Shown here: positions 41,395 through 49,180 of the stretch, one piece after another
Position numbering within the stretch: position 1 is the first letter of the stretch
Layout of the letters: every line of letters begins with the position of its first letter
NCBI GenBank assembly: GCA_947073495.1
Contig: CAMTMX010000002.1
Location: 27,829 to 91,828, forward strand
Source of the DNA: an uncultured Porphyromonadaceae bacterium
GTDB taxonomy: Bacteria; Bacteroidota; Bacteroidia; Bacteroidales; Muribaculaceae
Direction of reading: 5' to 3'
Length of the DNA stretch: 64,000 nt
Notes under the pieces: generated by a model
The model's database searches: none
What the model was told of the DNA's origin: nothing
What the model saw: the letters and a program-made list of their open reading frames with translations, nothing else
Translations under genes and position numbers: made by a program

Positions 41395-41429
41395 AAAAAG
41401 ACCCCCGTCATGGACGAGGGTCGGGGGTC
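41395..41429 (-). terminator. Intrinsic terminator overlapping the 3' end of the DUF4230 gene
   Basis: GACCCCCG (41400-41407) pairs with CGGGGGTC (41422-41429); on the minus strand the stem is followed by TTTTT. It covers the last codons of the minus-strand gene and sits between convergent genes. Confidence 0.7.
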
Positions 41430-42001
41430 GGGTCGATTATTATGACCGGTGCGTTCTTATCGTCAGTGCCCTTCATTGCATTCAGCAGCGGTGTCAGGGT
41501 GGCTATGGCATTCTTACGTGCCTGGCGCACGTAGCCGCGTTTATACACGCGCTTACGCGACTCCTCCTGCCATTTGCTCTTTATCGCATTCTCCTCGGCA
41601 GCGGTCATTGTGCGGCTGAAGACTGCGTTGCGGGCATCCCAAGCATCCAGCACCTCGTATGCTCCCGGTTCGGCATTCTCAAGAATATCTACGCGTTCGC
41701 GAGGAAGATACACAAGGGTGGTGTCGCCACGTTGTTCTATACGCAGGCTGTCAAGGTCAAAACGTATGCGACCCTCCACAGTCTGGCGTGCCACAATCCA
41801 TTTCCCGTTGATATGTGCCTTAATAGCCATCTCGTCATGAATGTCGGAGGTGCATAGTTCCACCATACGGGTGATTGACTTAATGCGAGCCTCATTGGTC
41901 TTATATTCCGGAGTCGGGGCAGACGGACGAAGGGTCCATGCTATGAATGCAACCATAGCGATAACCGTCACGGCGATTATTATCTTAATCCATTTGTTCA
42001 T
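41408..42001 (-). CDS. DUF4230-like single-pass membrane protein
   Basis: 197 residues. One N-terminal transmembrane helix (IIIAVTVIAMVAFIAW), then a mixed domain with the pattern seen in DUF4230 proteins (GKWIVARQTVEGRIRFDLDSL, LVYLPRERVDILEN). The C-terminal half is basic and helical. It pairs with a second, diverged DUF4230-like gene 40 bases upstream. Function unknown. Confidence 0.7.
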   Translation of the reverse strand: MNKWIKIIIAVTVIAMVAFIAWTLRPSAPTPEYKTNEARIKSITRMVELCTSDIHDEMAIKAHINGKWIVARQTVEGRIRFDLDSLRIEQRGDTTLVYLPRERVDILENAEPGAYEVLDAWDARNAVFSRTMTAAEENAIKSKWQEESRKRVYKRGYVRQARKNAIATLTPLLNAMKGTDDKNAPVIIIDPTPDPRP

Positions 42002-42041
42002 CGTGTGCAGGAATTACTGTGTGTAGGTATTATTGTAAACC

Positions 42042-42665
42042 TCATTTGAAACTTATTTCAGCCTTATATCCCCAGTTGGAGATAAGTTCCGTAAGGTAAG
42101 CACGTGCCTTATCCTCGGCAGCCTTGCGCAGATGATCGGTGGCACCGGCCTTTGCCGACATCTCCTTTTTCACCTCCTTTGCCATCTGTGATTTGAGCGA
42201 TGCGCGTTCGGAAGGGGTGATTGAGGAGCGGAGTCCCGTCACGCGGCTGTGCACCTCATGGAGCTGGGGTTCTCGTCCGTCGGTCATGATATCTATCGGA
42301 GGGAGTGTGATGTAGGCGGTGCCTGTCTCTGTGTCCACTTCGACATCCTCGCTGGAAACCTTGCTCAAATCGAGATATGCCACGATATAAGTATCGTAGG
42401 AATATACGCCGAGACGGGTGCCTATCTTCATCCGATTCAGCAGGGCGGATGCCTTAGCTTCGATACTCTTGGCGTCCTTATATTCCGGATCGGAAATCAT
42501 GCCCACCTTCCCGACAGTCATACGTGCCAATTCCAGCCGACTCACGTTCTGAAGCTGCGAGGAGATCTCAAGGGGATAATCCTTCTCCTTGTGGGAGCAT
42601 CCGGAAAGAGGAATCATAAAGATTGCAATGATGATGTTGATAGTTATGCCGATAAGATTCTTCAT
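42042..42665 (-). CDS. DUF4230-like lipoprotein
   Basis: 207 residues from ATG 42665, chosen because it starts the lipoprotein signal ending in MIPLSGCSHK; ATGs at 42698 and 42683 are in frame. The domain shares the order of the downstream gene (LGVYSYDTYIVAYLDLSKV, then TAYITLPPIDI), so the two are paralogues made in one transcript, one as a membrane protein and one as a lipoprotein. Function unknown. Confidence 0.7.
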   Translation of the reverse strand: MKNLIGITINIIIAIFMIPLSGCSHKEKDYPLEISSQLQNVSRLELARMTVGKVGMISDPEYKDAKSIEAKASALLNRMKIGTRLGVYSYDTYIVAYLDLSKVSSEDVEVDTETGTAYITLPPIDIMTDGREPQLHEVHSRVTGLRSSITPSERASLKSQMAKEVKKEMSAKAGATDHLRKAAEDKARAYLTELISNWGYKAEISFK

Positions 42666-42784
42666 AATACAATTATTCTTCATACCCTTATTTGACATAT
42701 TCCCCGGTCATAAGTTACATTCGGGATGGTTAATAATTGCAAAAAAAAAATTGTATTCTAAATACGAAGCATATATTTTTATTG

Positions 42785-42792
42785 TAACTTTG
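42785..42792 (+). promoter_or_regulatory. Possible -7 box for the TPR regulator gene
   Basis: TAACTTTG, 55 bases before the ATG at 42848; no good -33 element. Confidence 0.4.
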
Positions 42793-42847
42793 CCATGTCA
42801 AATAATGAAGTTTAGACAAATTCAATCAGAATGATTCAGAATCAATC

Positions 42848-44581
42848 ATGATTATCCGTTTCATTGTCATATTAGTGTTTGCAATCGTGCTGACCTGTTG
42901 TGGAGGTCAGCCGGATCCGCGTCTTGAGGAAGTGGAGAGGTTGATTTCCGTCTCTCCGCGAGAAGCGATGGATTCGTTGGATGCAATCCGGTATGACAGA
43001 TTGTCATCTTATGATAAGGAGTATTATGATTTCCTTATGGTGAAATCGCGCGACAAGGCGTTTGTCGTCCACAAGTCTGACAGCCTTATCCTACGGGTGA
43101 TTTCCAATGAGAAGCGGCATAAGAGTAGAGGAAGATATGCAGAGGCACTTTATTACGGCGGACGTGTGTATCACGATTTGGGAGATTTCCCCACAGCTCT
43201 AAATTATTATCAGAATGCGTTAGACTACACTCCGGCTGATGGTGGGGATAATGTTCTGCGTGGAAAGATACTGGCTCAGGCAGGCGATCTGTTGATGGCA
43301 CTGAGACTCTATGAGAAAGCTATACCATACGTTGAGGAGGCGTTGAAATTGGATTCCATACAAAGGGATTCACTCAATATGATTTATGATGCTGAATTGT
43401 TGGGAAGTCTTTATCTTTACATGAAAAATTATGACAAGGCAGAGGAGCAATTTAGGCAGACAATGCAACTGTCAGATAGAATATCTCCGGATGATTCACC
43501 ATCTCTTCAGATAAATCTTGCATGGACATGCTACAAAAAAGGAGATATTGAGCAAGCGTTGAGATTTATACGTTGTGCGTTATCCGGCAGTGATTCATTA
43601 TCCAAACCTGCCGCCTTGTCATGCGCAGCTTTCATATACAAAAGAGCGGGTATATGCGACACTGCGATGATGTATGCGAGTGAGTTGATACGAGATAAGC
43701 GTTCGGACAACAATAAAAATGGATATAAGATATTGCTATCTAATCAGATGAGAAGATATGTGCCGACAGATTCATTACTTCGTTACATTGATGAATATCG
43801 CGATGAGATTGAGTCATATCTTGAACGTAACGGCGACCGGCAGGCTCTGCTACAGACGTCATTCTACAATTATCAATTGCATCAGCGCGAAAAAATAAAG
43901 GTGGAAAGGGATAATGAGTATCTATATATGTGGATTTTTGGCATGTCAGTTCTCATTTTATTACTGATAGTTGCACTCCTTTATCTTAAGAATAGGAATC
44001 AATCAGAGAAGTTGCGACTACATGAGGCAATAGACAATACGAAGGTTTTGCGTGAGATGCTTGAAAGCGGGGAAGATGGTATCCGGCAGTGTTCGGAAAA
44101 TACGGAGTATAGAAAGGGGTTATCATTGGATATAAATGGTAGTATTCATTCATCCGGTATGAATGAATTGCGGATGCGCCTACGGGAAGAATTGCTTTCT
44201 ATTGTGAACGATAATAAACAAATATTGGAAATCTCGCCTGTCATATTGAATTCGGAAGCTTACAAGAAGATTCTGCAATATCTCGATGATGGGAAACCGA
44301 TTGTTGCGAAGAACCGTCTGTGGGATGAAATAGAAAGTGTGGTAATAGAGAGTTCTCCGGAATTTAAGCAGCGGTTGTACCTGCTTACGGGTAGTGATCT
44401 GTCGACTTTCGATTATCATCTCGCTCTGCTCATAAAGTGCGGTTTTACTCCTACAAATGTGTCGGTGTTGATAGGAAAGGCAAAAAACACTATTTCATAT
44501 CATAGAGGAGAACTTGTGCTAAAGGCATTTGATAAGAAATTGCCTACGGGTATAATTGATAGGATAATACGTTTATTATAA
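42848..44581 (+). CDS. TPR-repeat membrane regulator with C-terminal helix-turn-helix
   Basis: 577 residues. Lipobox-like start VLTCCGG, TPR helices at about 95-340 (YYGGRVYHDLGDFPTALNYY is a clear unit), one transmembrane helix at about 357-377 (WIFGMSVLILLLIVALLYL), a short coiled segment, and a C-terminal domain (ALLIKCGFTPTNVSVLIG and KAKNTISYHRGEL) that reads as a LuxR-like helix-turn-helix. Such Bacteroidales proteins are thought to be membrane-tethered regulators. It ends in a strong terminator, and the secreted protein and MACPF cassette follow, so it may control them. Confidence 0.78.
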   Translation: MIIRFIVILVFAIVLTCCGGQPDPRLEEVERLISVSPREAMDSLDAIRYDRLSSYDKEYYDFLMVKSRDKAFVVHKSDSLILRVISNEKRHKSRGRYAEALYYGGRVYHDLGDFPTALNYYQNALDYTPADGGDNVLRGKILAQAGDLLMALRLYEKAIPYVEEALKLDSIQRDSLNMIYDAELLGSLYLYMKNYDKAEEQFRQTMQLSDRISPDDSPSLQINLAWTCYKKGDIEQALRFIRCALSGSDSLSKPAALSCAAFIYKRAGICDTAMMYASELIRDKRSDNNKNGYKILLSNQMRRYVPTDSLLRYIDEYRDEIESYLERNGDRQALLQTSFYNYQLHQREKIKVERDNEYLYMWIFGMSVLILLLIVALLYLKNRNQSEKLRLHEAIDNTKVLREMLESGEDGIRQCSENTEYRKGLSLDINGSIHSSGMNELRMRLREELLSIVNDNKQILEISPVILNSEAYKKILQYLDDGKPIVAKNRLWDEIESVVIESSPEFKQRLYLLTGSDLSTFDYHLALLIKCGFTPTNVSVLIGKAKNTISYHRGELVLKAFDKKLPTGIIDRIIRLL

Positions 44582-44603
44582 GGTATTTATATGTTTGGGT
44601 TGT

Positions 44604-44668
44604 GTTCCAATTTAGTTCCAATTTAATTTCATATATGCATTTTGGAACTAAATTGGAACTCTTTTTTT
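44604..44668 (+). terminator. Strong intrinsic terminator after the TPR regulator
   Basis: A perfect 18-bp stem (44604-44621 with 44642-44659; arm begins GTTCCAATTTAG) with a 20-base loop, followed by CTTTTTTT. It separates the regulator from the AT-rich toxin cassette. Confidence 0.88.
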
Positions 44669-44722
44669 ATCATTAATGTAGATTGATGTCTTAATTTTTG
44701 GGAAATTTTTGATACTAAACTT

Positions 44723-45124
44723 ATGTCAATTTGCATGAATAAATTTTTCATTTATCCGATAATAGTTGGTGCGGTACTTTTTTCTGTAGCAGAAATCCAA
44801 GGTGCTGCCGACACTGCCGACGACACAACTTATGTAGTGGAGATCACAGAGAATTCAGATACTGAATATCTTTATCCAACTCCAAATAAACATCGCATGC
44901 CTTCAAAGAGGAGTATTTGCCTGATAACACCGCAAGGAATAAGCACGCAGATGGTTGCAACGGAGGATATCGATCTTTTTGAGATATATAGTCCGCTTGG
45001 AGAATGTCTGGGTATTTTTGCTTCAGAGCAGGATTTCATAACATTCATCTATAGAATGGATGGTACGGTGGAAATCAGACTTCATCACGATGATGGTATT
45101 TTGTATGGGTATCTTTATCGTTGA
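44723..45124 (+). CDS. Small secreted protein of unknown function
   Basis: 133 residues (an in-frame ATG at 44735 is an equally good start). A signal peptide (FFIYPIIVGAVLFSVAEIQGA) precedes a compact beta-rich domain of about 75 residues with HRMPSKRSICLITPQG and the final DGILYGYLYR. I do not recognise the family with certainty; similar short secreted proteins often follow TPR regulators in Bacteroidales. It sits between the TPR regulator and the MACPF cassette. Confidence 0.6.
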   Translation: MSICMNKFFIYPIIVGAVLFSVAEIQGAADTADDTTYVVEITENSDTEYLYPTPNKHRMPSKRSICLITPQGISTQMVATEDIDLFEIYSPLGECLGIFASEQDFITFIYRMDGTVEIRLHHDDGILYGYLYR

Positions 45125-45168
45125 TGATAGGAAATGGTATGCCTGTGGCTGTTTGCTAATGAGTGAAC

Positions 45169-45197
45169 TTGATTGATTATTAATACACCTAAATTTG
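45169..45197 (+). promoter_or_regulatory. Possible promoter of the MACPF cassette, leaving almost no leader
   Basis: TTG (45169-45171), 18 bases, TAAATTTG (45190-45197). The start codon lies 6 bases after the -7 box, so the transcript would be leaderless or nearly so. Confidence 0.4.
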
Positions 45198-45203
45198 TTT
45201 TTT

Positions 45204-45614
45204 ATGAAGATTGTAAAATGTATATTATCAATTTTGTTAGTGGTGATCTTTGCCCAATGTGGTAAGGATGATGAGAAGGTAGATGATCTTATTAAGGTTT
45301 CCGTTTTCCAAACTATGTGGGAAGGTACCCTCAAAGATAGCCAGGGTAAGGAATATGCAGTAAGGCTACTTTTTGATTACGAATCATTCGGAACATTCCT
45401 TTATAAGACAAATAATGATGATTCCTTTGATGATGAACAGGGCTTTAAATATAATCAGGAAGGTCGTATTATAAAAATTTTCCCGATTTACCCTATTGAT
45501 ATTATTGTAGGAGAATGGTGGATTACTAAATATGATGGCAAACACATGACCCTGACAAGAGATCCGGAAACCACATTTTCATCAACAATTACTTTAACCC
45601 AAATAATAAAATGA
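45204..45614 (+). CDS. Small lipoprotein paired with the MACPF protein (copy 1)
   Basis: 136 residues from ATG 45204 (in-frame TTG at 45195 rejected). Signal with cysteine in IFAQCGKDD. The mature part is beta-rich, with MWEGTLKDSQGKEYAVR and EWWITKYDGKHMTLTRDPE as its best conserved blocks. It is clearly paralogous to the product at 47260 (TIWQGTLTDSSGKEYYV, YWWITRYDGNNMTLLKEPD). Its stop overlaps the start of the MACPF gene by ATGA, implying coupled translation in matched amounts. It could be an immunity protein, chaperone or accessory subunit for the MACPF protein; no direct evidence chooses among these. Confidence 0.75.
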   Translation: MKIVKCILSILLVVIFAQCGKDDEKVDDLIKVSVFQTMWEGTLKDSQGKEYAVRLLFDYESFGTFLYKTNNDDSFDDEQGFKYNQEGRIIKIFPIYPIDIIVGEWWITKYDGKHMTLTRDPETTFSSTITLTQIIK

Positions 45615-47194
45615 AACAATTAACATTCCTTCTATTACTATTCTGTTTGGTATCTTGCGTTGAAAACGAACCAATGCTTCTTGATGAATACAAATCATCA
45701 AGTGAATATATAATCAGAGAAAGACCGGCAGATAATCCGTGGATTCCGTATATTCCTAAGTCTACCTCTATTGAAACCAGAACGGGCAGAGGGGCTTTGG
45801 CTCTGAGGGATTTCTTGGGTTATTCGCTAAACCCACAAATAACACCTATTGAAAATACTCTAAATCTTGGTTATCCGGTAATTGATAAGGATAAATTATC
45901 AAAGTCGCACTCTTCGTATTTCACGTATTGGAAAAATGCGAGTCACAAGACAAATGTATATTCTTACAAGAATATTGATGATTATTTATCAAAAACGAAA
46001 TTTACTGATAAAGTTGCACATGGGAGTGAGTTTAAGTTTTTGGGAATACATTTGGGTCATAAACATACAATGACTTCCATATTTGGAGAGAATTTGATTA
46101 ATGACACAACATCTGTATTTGGTGAACTGAATGTAATTGCGAATGATTCCGTATATCGAATGCAGTACTCAGATGCTATTCAGAAGGAGATATTGGTTGA
46201 CTATCTTGATTCTGAGTTTATTAAAAATGTCCATACTCTTCATCCTTATGAACTATATAAAATGTATGGAAGTCTTGTAATGACAAATTTTTGTTCGGGC
46301 GGTAGAGCAACTGCATATTATGTAGGAACGCATTTAAAATCTTCTTCGGAAGAAGAACAAGAATCGGATTTGTCTCATGAAATTAATGATTCGTTTACAT
46401 GGAAGACAAATGATACTGGTAATGTGAATTTGTCTATTGGAAGAGGGAAAAATGGAGTATGGTCTACAACTCGAAATTTTGGACATATAAAGTTTAGTGC
46501 TACTACCCTTGGTGGAAATGCATTTGGATTCGTTACTCCTCAGGAGGTTGGAAATACGACATTAGATCTTACTTCTTGGGTAGCTTCATTGTCAAACGAA
46601 TCAAATAATGTAATTTCAAAATTTAATCAGAATGGACTGATCCCTGTAACAGATTTTATATTAGAATTAAATATAAAGAATAGATTGCGTAATTATATAA
46701 ATCAAAGTACTGAGGTTAGTGTTACTCATAAAGAACCGATGTTAATGATTGGAAAGTTTACTGCAAATTCAATTTGGTGTTGGTTTAACGATAGGTTTGG
46801 AAATCCATATACCCTTTTATGTGGATCTTTTAGTGGATCTGATGGAGTTGTAAAGACGAATAATTGGATAAATGGAATAACTAATATGTTTAAGATTAAA
46901 GTACTGAGTAATGATACAACTCTTAACACTAATAATGCTAAAGAGCAACTTGCGAGTCCGGATCCATTTTACAATATAGGGTTTCAGAATATAGGATTTC
47001 ATCGATATAAAAAACTTATTCATCAAGGTGTCGTATATTTAATAGATGAAGAGGATAAAGTGGGCTTCTCTATTTATAATAATGGGATTTTGATTAATGA
47101 GTATGGACTGAAAGATTATATTTCATCTGCCCCAGCAGCTACAATAAGTTATTCAAAACTGATTGATGACAATTATAAGATATGTTGTTTATAA
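45611..47194 (+). CDS. MACPF-domain (BSAP-like) pore-forming lipoprotein
   Basis: 527 residues. MKQLTFLLLLFCLVSCVEN is a lipoprotein signal with cysteine 16. RTGRGALALRDFLGYSLN (57-74) resembles the N-terminal MACPF motif. The family signature Y-G-[ST]-H-[FY]-x6-G-G is matched in spacing by YGSLVMTNFCSGGR (219-232), although the His-aromatic pair is replaced by Leu-Val. GLIPVTDFI (342-350) corresponds to the conserved end of the MACPF fold. The last 150 residues form a separate domain, ending DDNYKICCL, likely for receptor binding. Secreted MACPF proteins of Bacteroides (BSAPs) kill related strains. The gene is AT-rich compared with its surroundings, suggesting transfer. Confidence 0.82.
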   Translation: MKQLTFLLLLFCLVSCVENEPMLLDEYKSSSEYIIRERPADNPWIPYIPKSTSIETRTGRGALALRDFLGYSLNPQITPIENTLNLGYPVIDKDKLSKSHSSYFTYWKNASHKTNVYSYKNIDDYLSKTKFTDKVAHGSEFKFLGIHLGHKHTMTSIFGENLINDTTSVFGELNVIANDSVYRMQYSDAIQKEILVDYLDSEFIKNVHTLHPYELYKMYGSLVMTNFCSGGRATAYYVGTHLKSSSEEEQESDLSHEINDSFTWKTNDTGNVNLSIGRGKNGVWSTTRNFGHIKFSATTLGGNAFGFVTPQEVGNTTLDLTSWVASLSNESNNVISKFNQNGLIPVTDFILELNIKNRLRNYINQSTEVSVTHKEPMLMIGKFTANSIWCWFNDRFGNPYTLLCGSFSGSDGVVKTNNWINGITNMFKIKVLSNDTTLNTNNAKEQLASPDPFYNIGFQNIGFHRYKKLIHQGVVYLIDEEDKVGFSIYNNGILINEYGLKDYISSAPAATISYSKLIDDNYKICCL

Positions 47195-47259
47195 ATATGT
47201 ATTTAATTGAATATTATTTAAGTAACTTCAAATTAATATTATAACAAAAGAATGATTTT

Positions 47260-47664
47260 ATGAAAATAGTAAATTGTATATTGGCATTTATGATGGTTTT
47301 ATCCTTTGCGCAGTGTAGTAAGGAAGAACATGAAAATGAGACTAAGATAGAGGTGTATCAAACGATATGGCAAGGGACTCTGACGGATAGTTCCGGAAAA
47401 GAGTATTATGTGATGTATTCGTTTGGATCGGAATCTTCAGGCGATTTTCTCTACAACACCAAAAAGGATGAACCGTTCAAGGATTATAATTCTTTTGAAT
47501 ATCGGTTGGAGGGTCATATTTTACGCATAAGTCCCATAGTCCCAAATAACATATTTGCGGGATATTGGTGGATTACAAGGTATGATGGTAATAACATGAC
47601 CTTATTAAAAGAGCCAGACACAGCTGAACAATCAATCATGACATTAAAAAAAGTATTGCAATGA
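47260..47664 (+). CDS. Small lipoprotein, copy 2
   Basis: 134 residues, paralogue of the product at 45204: same signal pattern (SFAQCSKEE) and same conserved WWIT-YDG block. Its stop codon again overlaps an ATG (ATGA at 47661) that begins the remnant of a second MACPF gene, so the coupled two-gene unit has been duplicated. The small lipoprotein has stayed intact while its partner decayed, which suggests it is useful alone, as an immunity protein would be; this is inference. Confidence 0.72.
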   Translation: MKIVNCILAFMMVLSFAQCSKEEHENETKIEVYQTIWQGTLTDSSGKEYYVMYSFGSESSGDFLYNTKKDEPFKDYNSFEYRLEGHILRISPIVPNNIFAGYWWITRYDGNNMTLLKEPDTAEQSIMTLKKVLQ

Positions 47665-48006
47665 AGTATTTAGTATTTACACATTTTTTTAATGTCATGT
47701 ATCATGGTAATTTAGTTGAAAATGTAATCGCGAAATAGCAAGATGAGTCGGTTATTTCTAATAATAGATAAATTAGTTATTGGGGACATTCTCCCATGAT
47801 AACAGAGTGTATAATAAATATAAGAAATTGGTACATAAAGAGGTAATATATCTATAGATGAAGAGGATAAGGTAGGTTTCTCTATTTATAATAATGGGAC
47901 TTTGATAAATGAATATGGATTAAATGATTATATATCATCCGCACCGGCAGCTACAGTAAGTTATTCAGATTTAATTACTGAAAAATACTACATTACTTGT
48001 CTGTAA
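47661..48006 (+). pseudogene. Decayed second MACPF gene (5' stump and 3' end only)
   Basis: ATG at 47661 starts a 25-codon stump (MKYLVFTHFF) like the intact MACPF signal start, then stops. From about 47808 the sequence again follows the intact gene: VYNKYKKLVHKEVIYL, a one-base deletion near 47854, then DEEDKVGFSIYNNGTLINEY and ISSAPAATVSYSDL up to CL-stop at 48006, close to the last 60 residues of the product at 45611. The middle is deleted. Confidence 0.85.
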
Positions 48007-48091
48007 GATATATTAGATTGAAGAATTTGAAGCTTATAATTATATGATAATAGTTATGTGAATTGTGGTGATATAATCACAGATTTCGATG

Positions 48092-48140
48092 TGGCGTGCA
48101 GAAAAGGCTTTGAATCTACAGAGCTTTAATCTGCACGCCA
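48092..48140 (+). terminator. Hairpin at the end of the MACPF cassette
   Basis: TGGCGTGCAGA (48092-48102) pairs exactly with TCTGCACGCCA (48130-48140). There is only a short TTT after it. Confidence 0.6.
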
Positions 48141-48149
48141 TTTGGAAAT

Positions 48150-48706
48150 TGTTACATCATGCCCATCAAACCAATACATCCGGCACACAGATTATTTTGT
48201 GCTTGATGTCATAATCATGATGTGCTTGATGTATTTATTCATTCCAATTACATCATGCACATCATATCGTTACATTATGCACATCAATCCAATACATGCG
48301 GCACACAGATTATTTTGTGCTTGATGTCATAATCATGATGTGCTTGATGTATTTATTCATTCCAATTACATCATGCACATCATATCGTTACATTATGCAC
48401 ATCAATCCAATACATGCGGCACACAGATTATTTTGTGCTTGATGTCATAATCATGATGTGCTTGATGTCTTTTTCCATTCCAATTACATCATGCACATGA
48501 TATTGTTACATTATGCACATCAAGCCAATACATCCGGCACGCAGATTATTTTGTGCTTGATGTCATAATCATGATGAGCTTGATGTATTTATTCATTCCA
48601 ATTACATCATGCACATGAAATTGTTACATTATGCACATCAAGCCAATACATCCGGCACGCAGATTATTTTGTGCTTGATGTTATAATCATGATGTGCTTG
48701 ATGTAT
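48150..48706. repeat. 118-bp tandem repeat array, about 4.7 copies, with internal dyads
   Basis: The landmark CGGCACACAG (or CGGCACGCAG) recurs at 48181, 48299, 48417, 48535 and 48653, exactly 118 bases apart. Each unit holds two forward copies of TGTGCTTGATGT-like sequence and two inverted copies (ACATCATGCACATCA, ACATTATGCACATCA), so units can form 17-bp near-perfect hairpins. Copies differ at a few positions. No reading frame spans the array. Confidence 0.95.
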
Positions 48707-48776
48707 TCGGAAGAGGATAGTAGATTAAACTTTTTATGAAAGGGAAGGTCAAAATGACAAAATAAAAGGCAAAAGT

Positions 48777-49076
48777 ATGAAAGACATGTTTAAGAGAATA
48801 AAGAGATGGATTCCGGTGGGGCTTGTGGCTGCCACTTTCGGACTTATGATACCGTCGTGTGCACCCGGAATGTATTGCGGTGACTGCTACTACAGTGAAT
48901 ATCCGAATCCGAACCATCATCACCATCACAAACCTCCCAAGCCACCGAAACCACCGAAGCCTCCCAAGCCCAATAAACCGGGTAAACCATCGAAGCCGCA
49001 TAAACCAGGCAAACCGTCGAAGCCGAATAAACCCGGCAAACCCGGCGACAAGAATGATCATCGTGGGCATCGATAA
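48777..49076 (+). CDS. Proline/lysine-rich small lipoprotein
   Basis: 99 residues. Signal with lipobox MIPSCAPG (cysteine 28), a short Cys/Tyr segment (MYCGDCYYSEYPNP), five histidines, then a low-complexity tail of KPPKPPKP- and NKPGKPSKP-type repeats ending in DHRGHR. The strongly cationic extended tail could bind anionic surface polymers or metals (the His run); no family is recognised. It lies right after the 118-bp repeats and before a bidirectional terminator. Confidence 0.65.
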   Translation: MKDMFKRIKRWIPVGLVAATFGLMIPSCAPGMYCGDCYYSEYPNPNHHHHHKPPKPPKPPKPPKPNKPGKPSKPHKPGKPSKPNKPGKPGDKNDHRGHR

Positions 49077-49108
49077 AGAATGGTCGGTAGAATTAGGTTG
49101 TATTTCAT

Positions 49109-49159
49109 AAAAGCCGTCTTTTGAGAGATTTGACAGATACTCTTCAGAAGACGGCTTTT
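49109..49159. terminator. Bidirectional terminator between the Pro/Lys-rich gene and lpxB
   Basis: AAAAGCCGTCTT (49109-49120) and AAGACGGCTTTT (49148-49159) form a 12-bp stem with A-run and T-run flanks (GCTTTTTG on the plus strand); the genes on both sides converge on it. Confidence 0.85.
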
Positions 49160-49180
49160 TGTTTATTTGGAGGGATACCC

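Noticed and set aside
48142..48324. 60-codon plus-strand reading frame
   Set aside because: It lies inside the 118-bp repeats and its sequence only mirrors the repeat unit.
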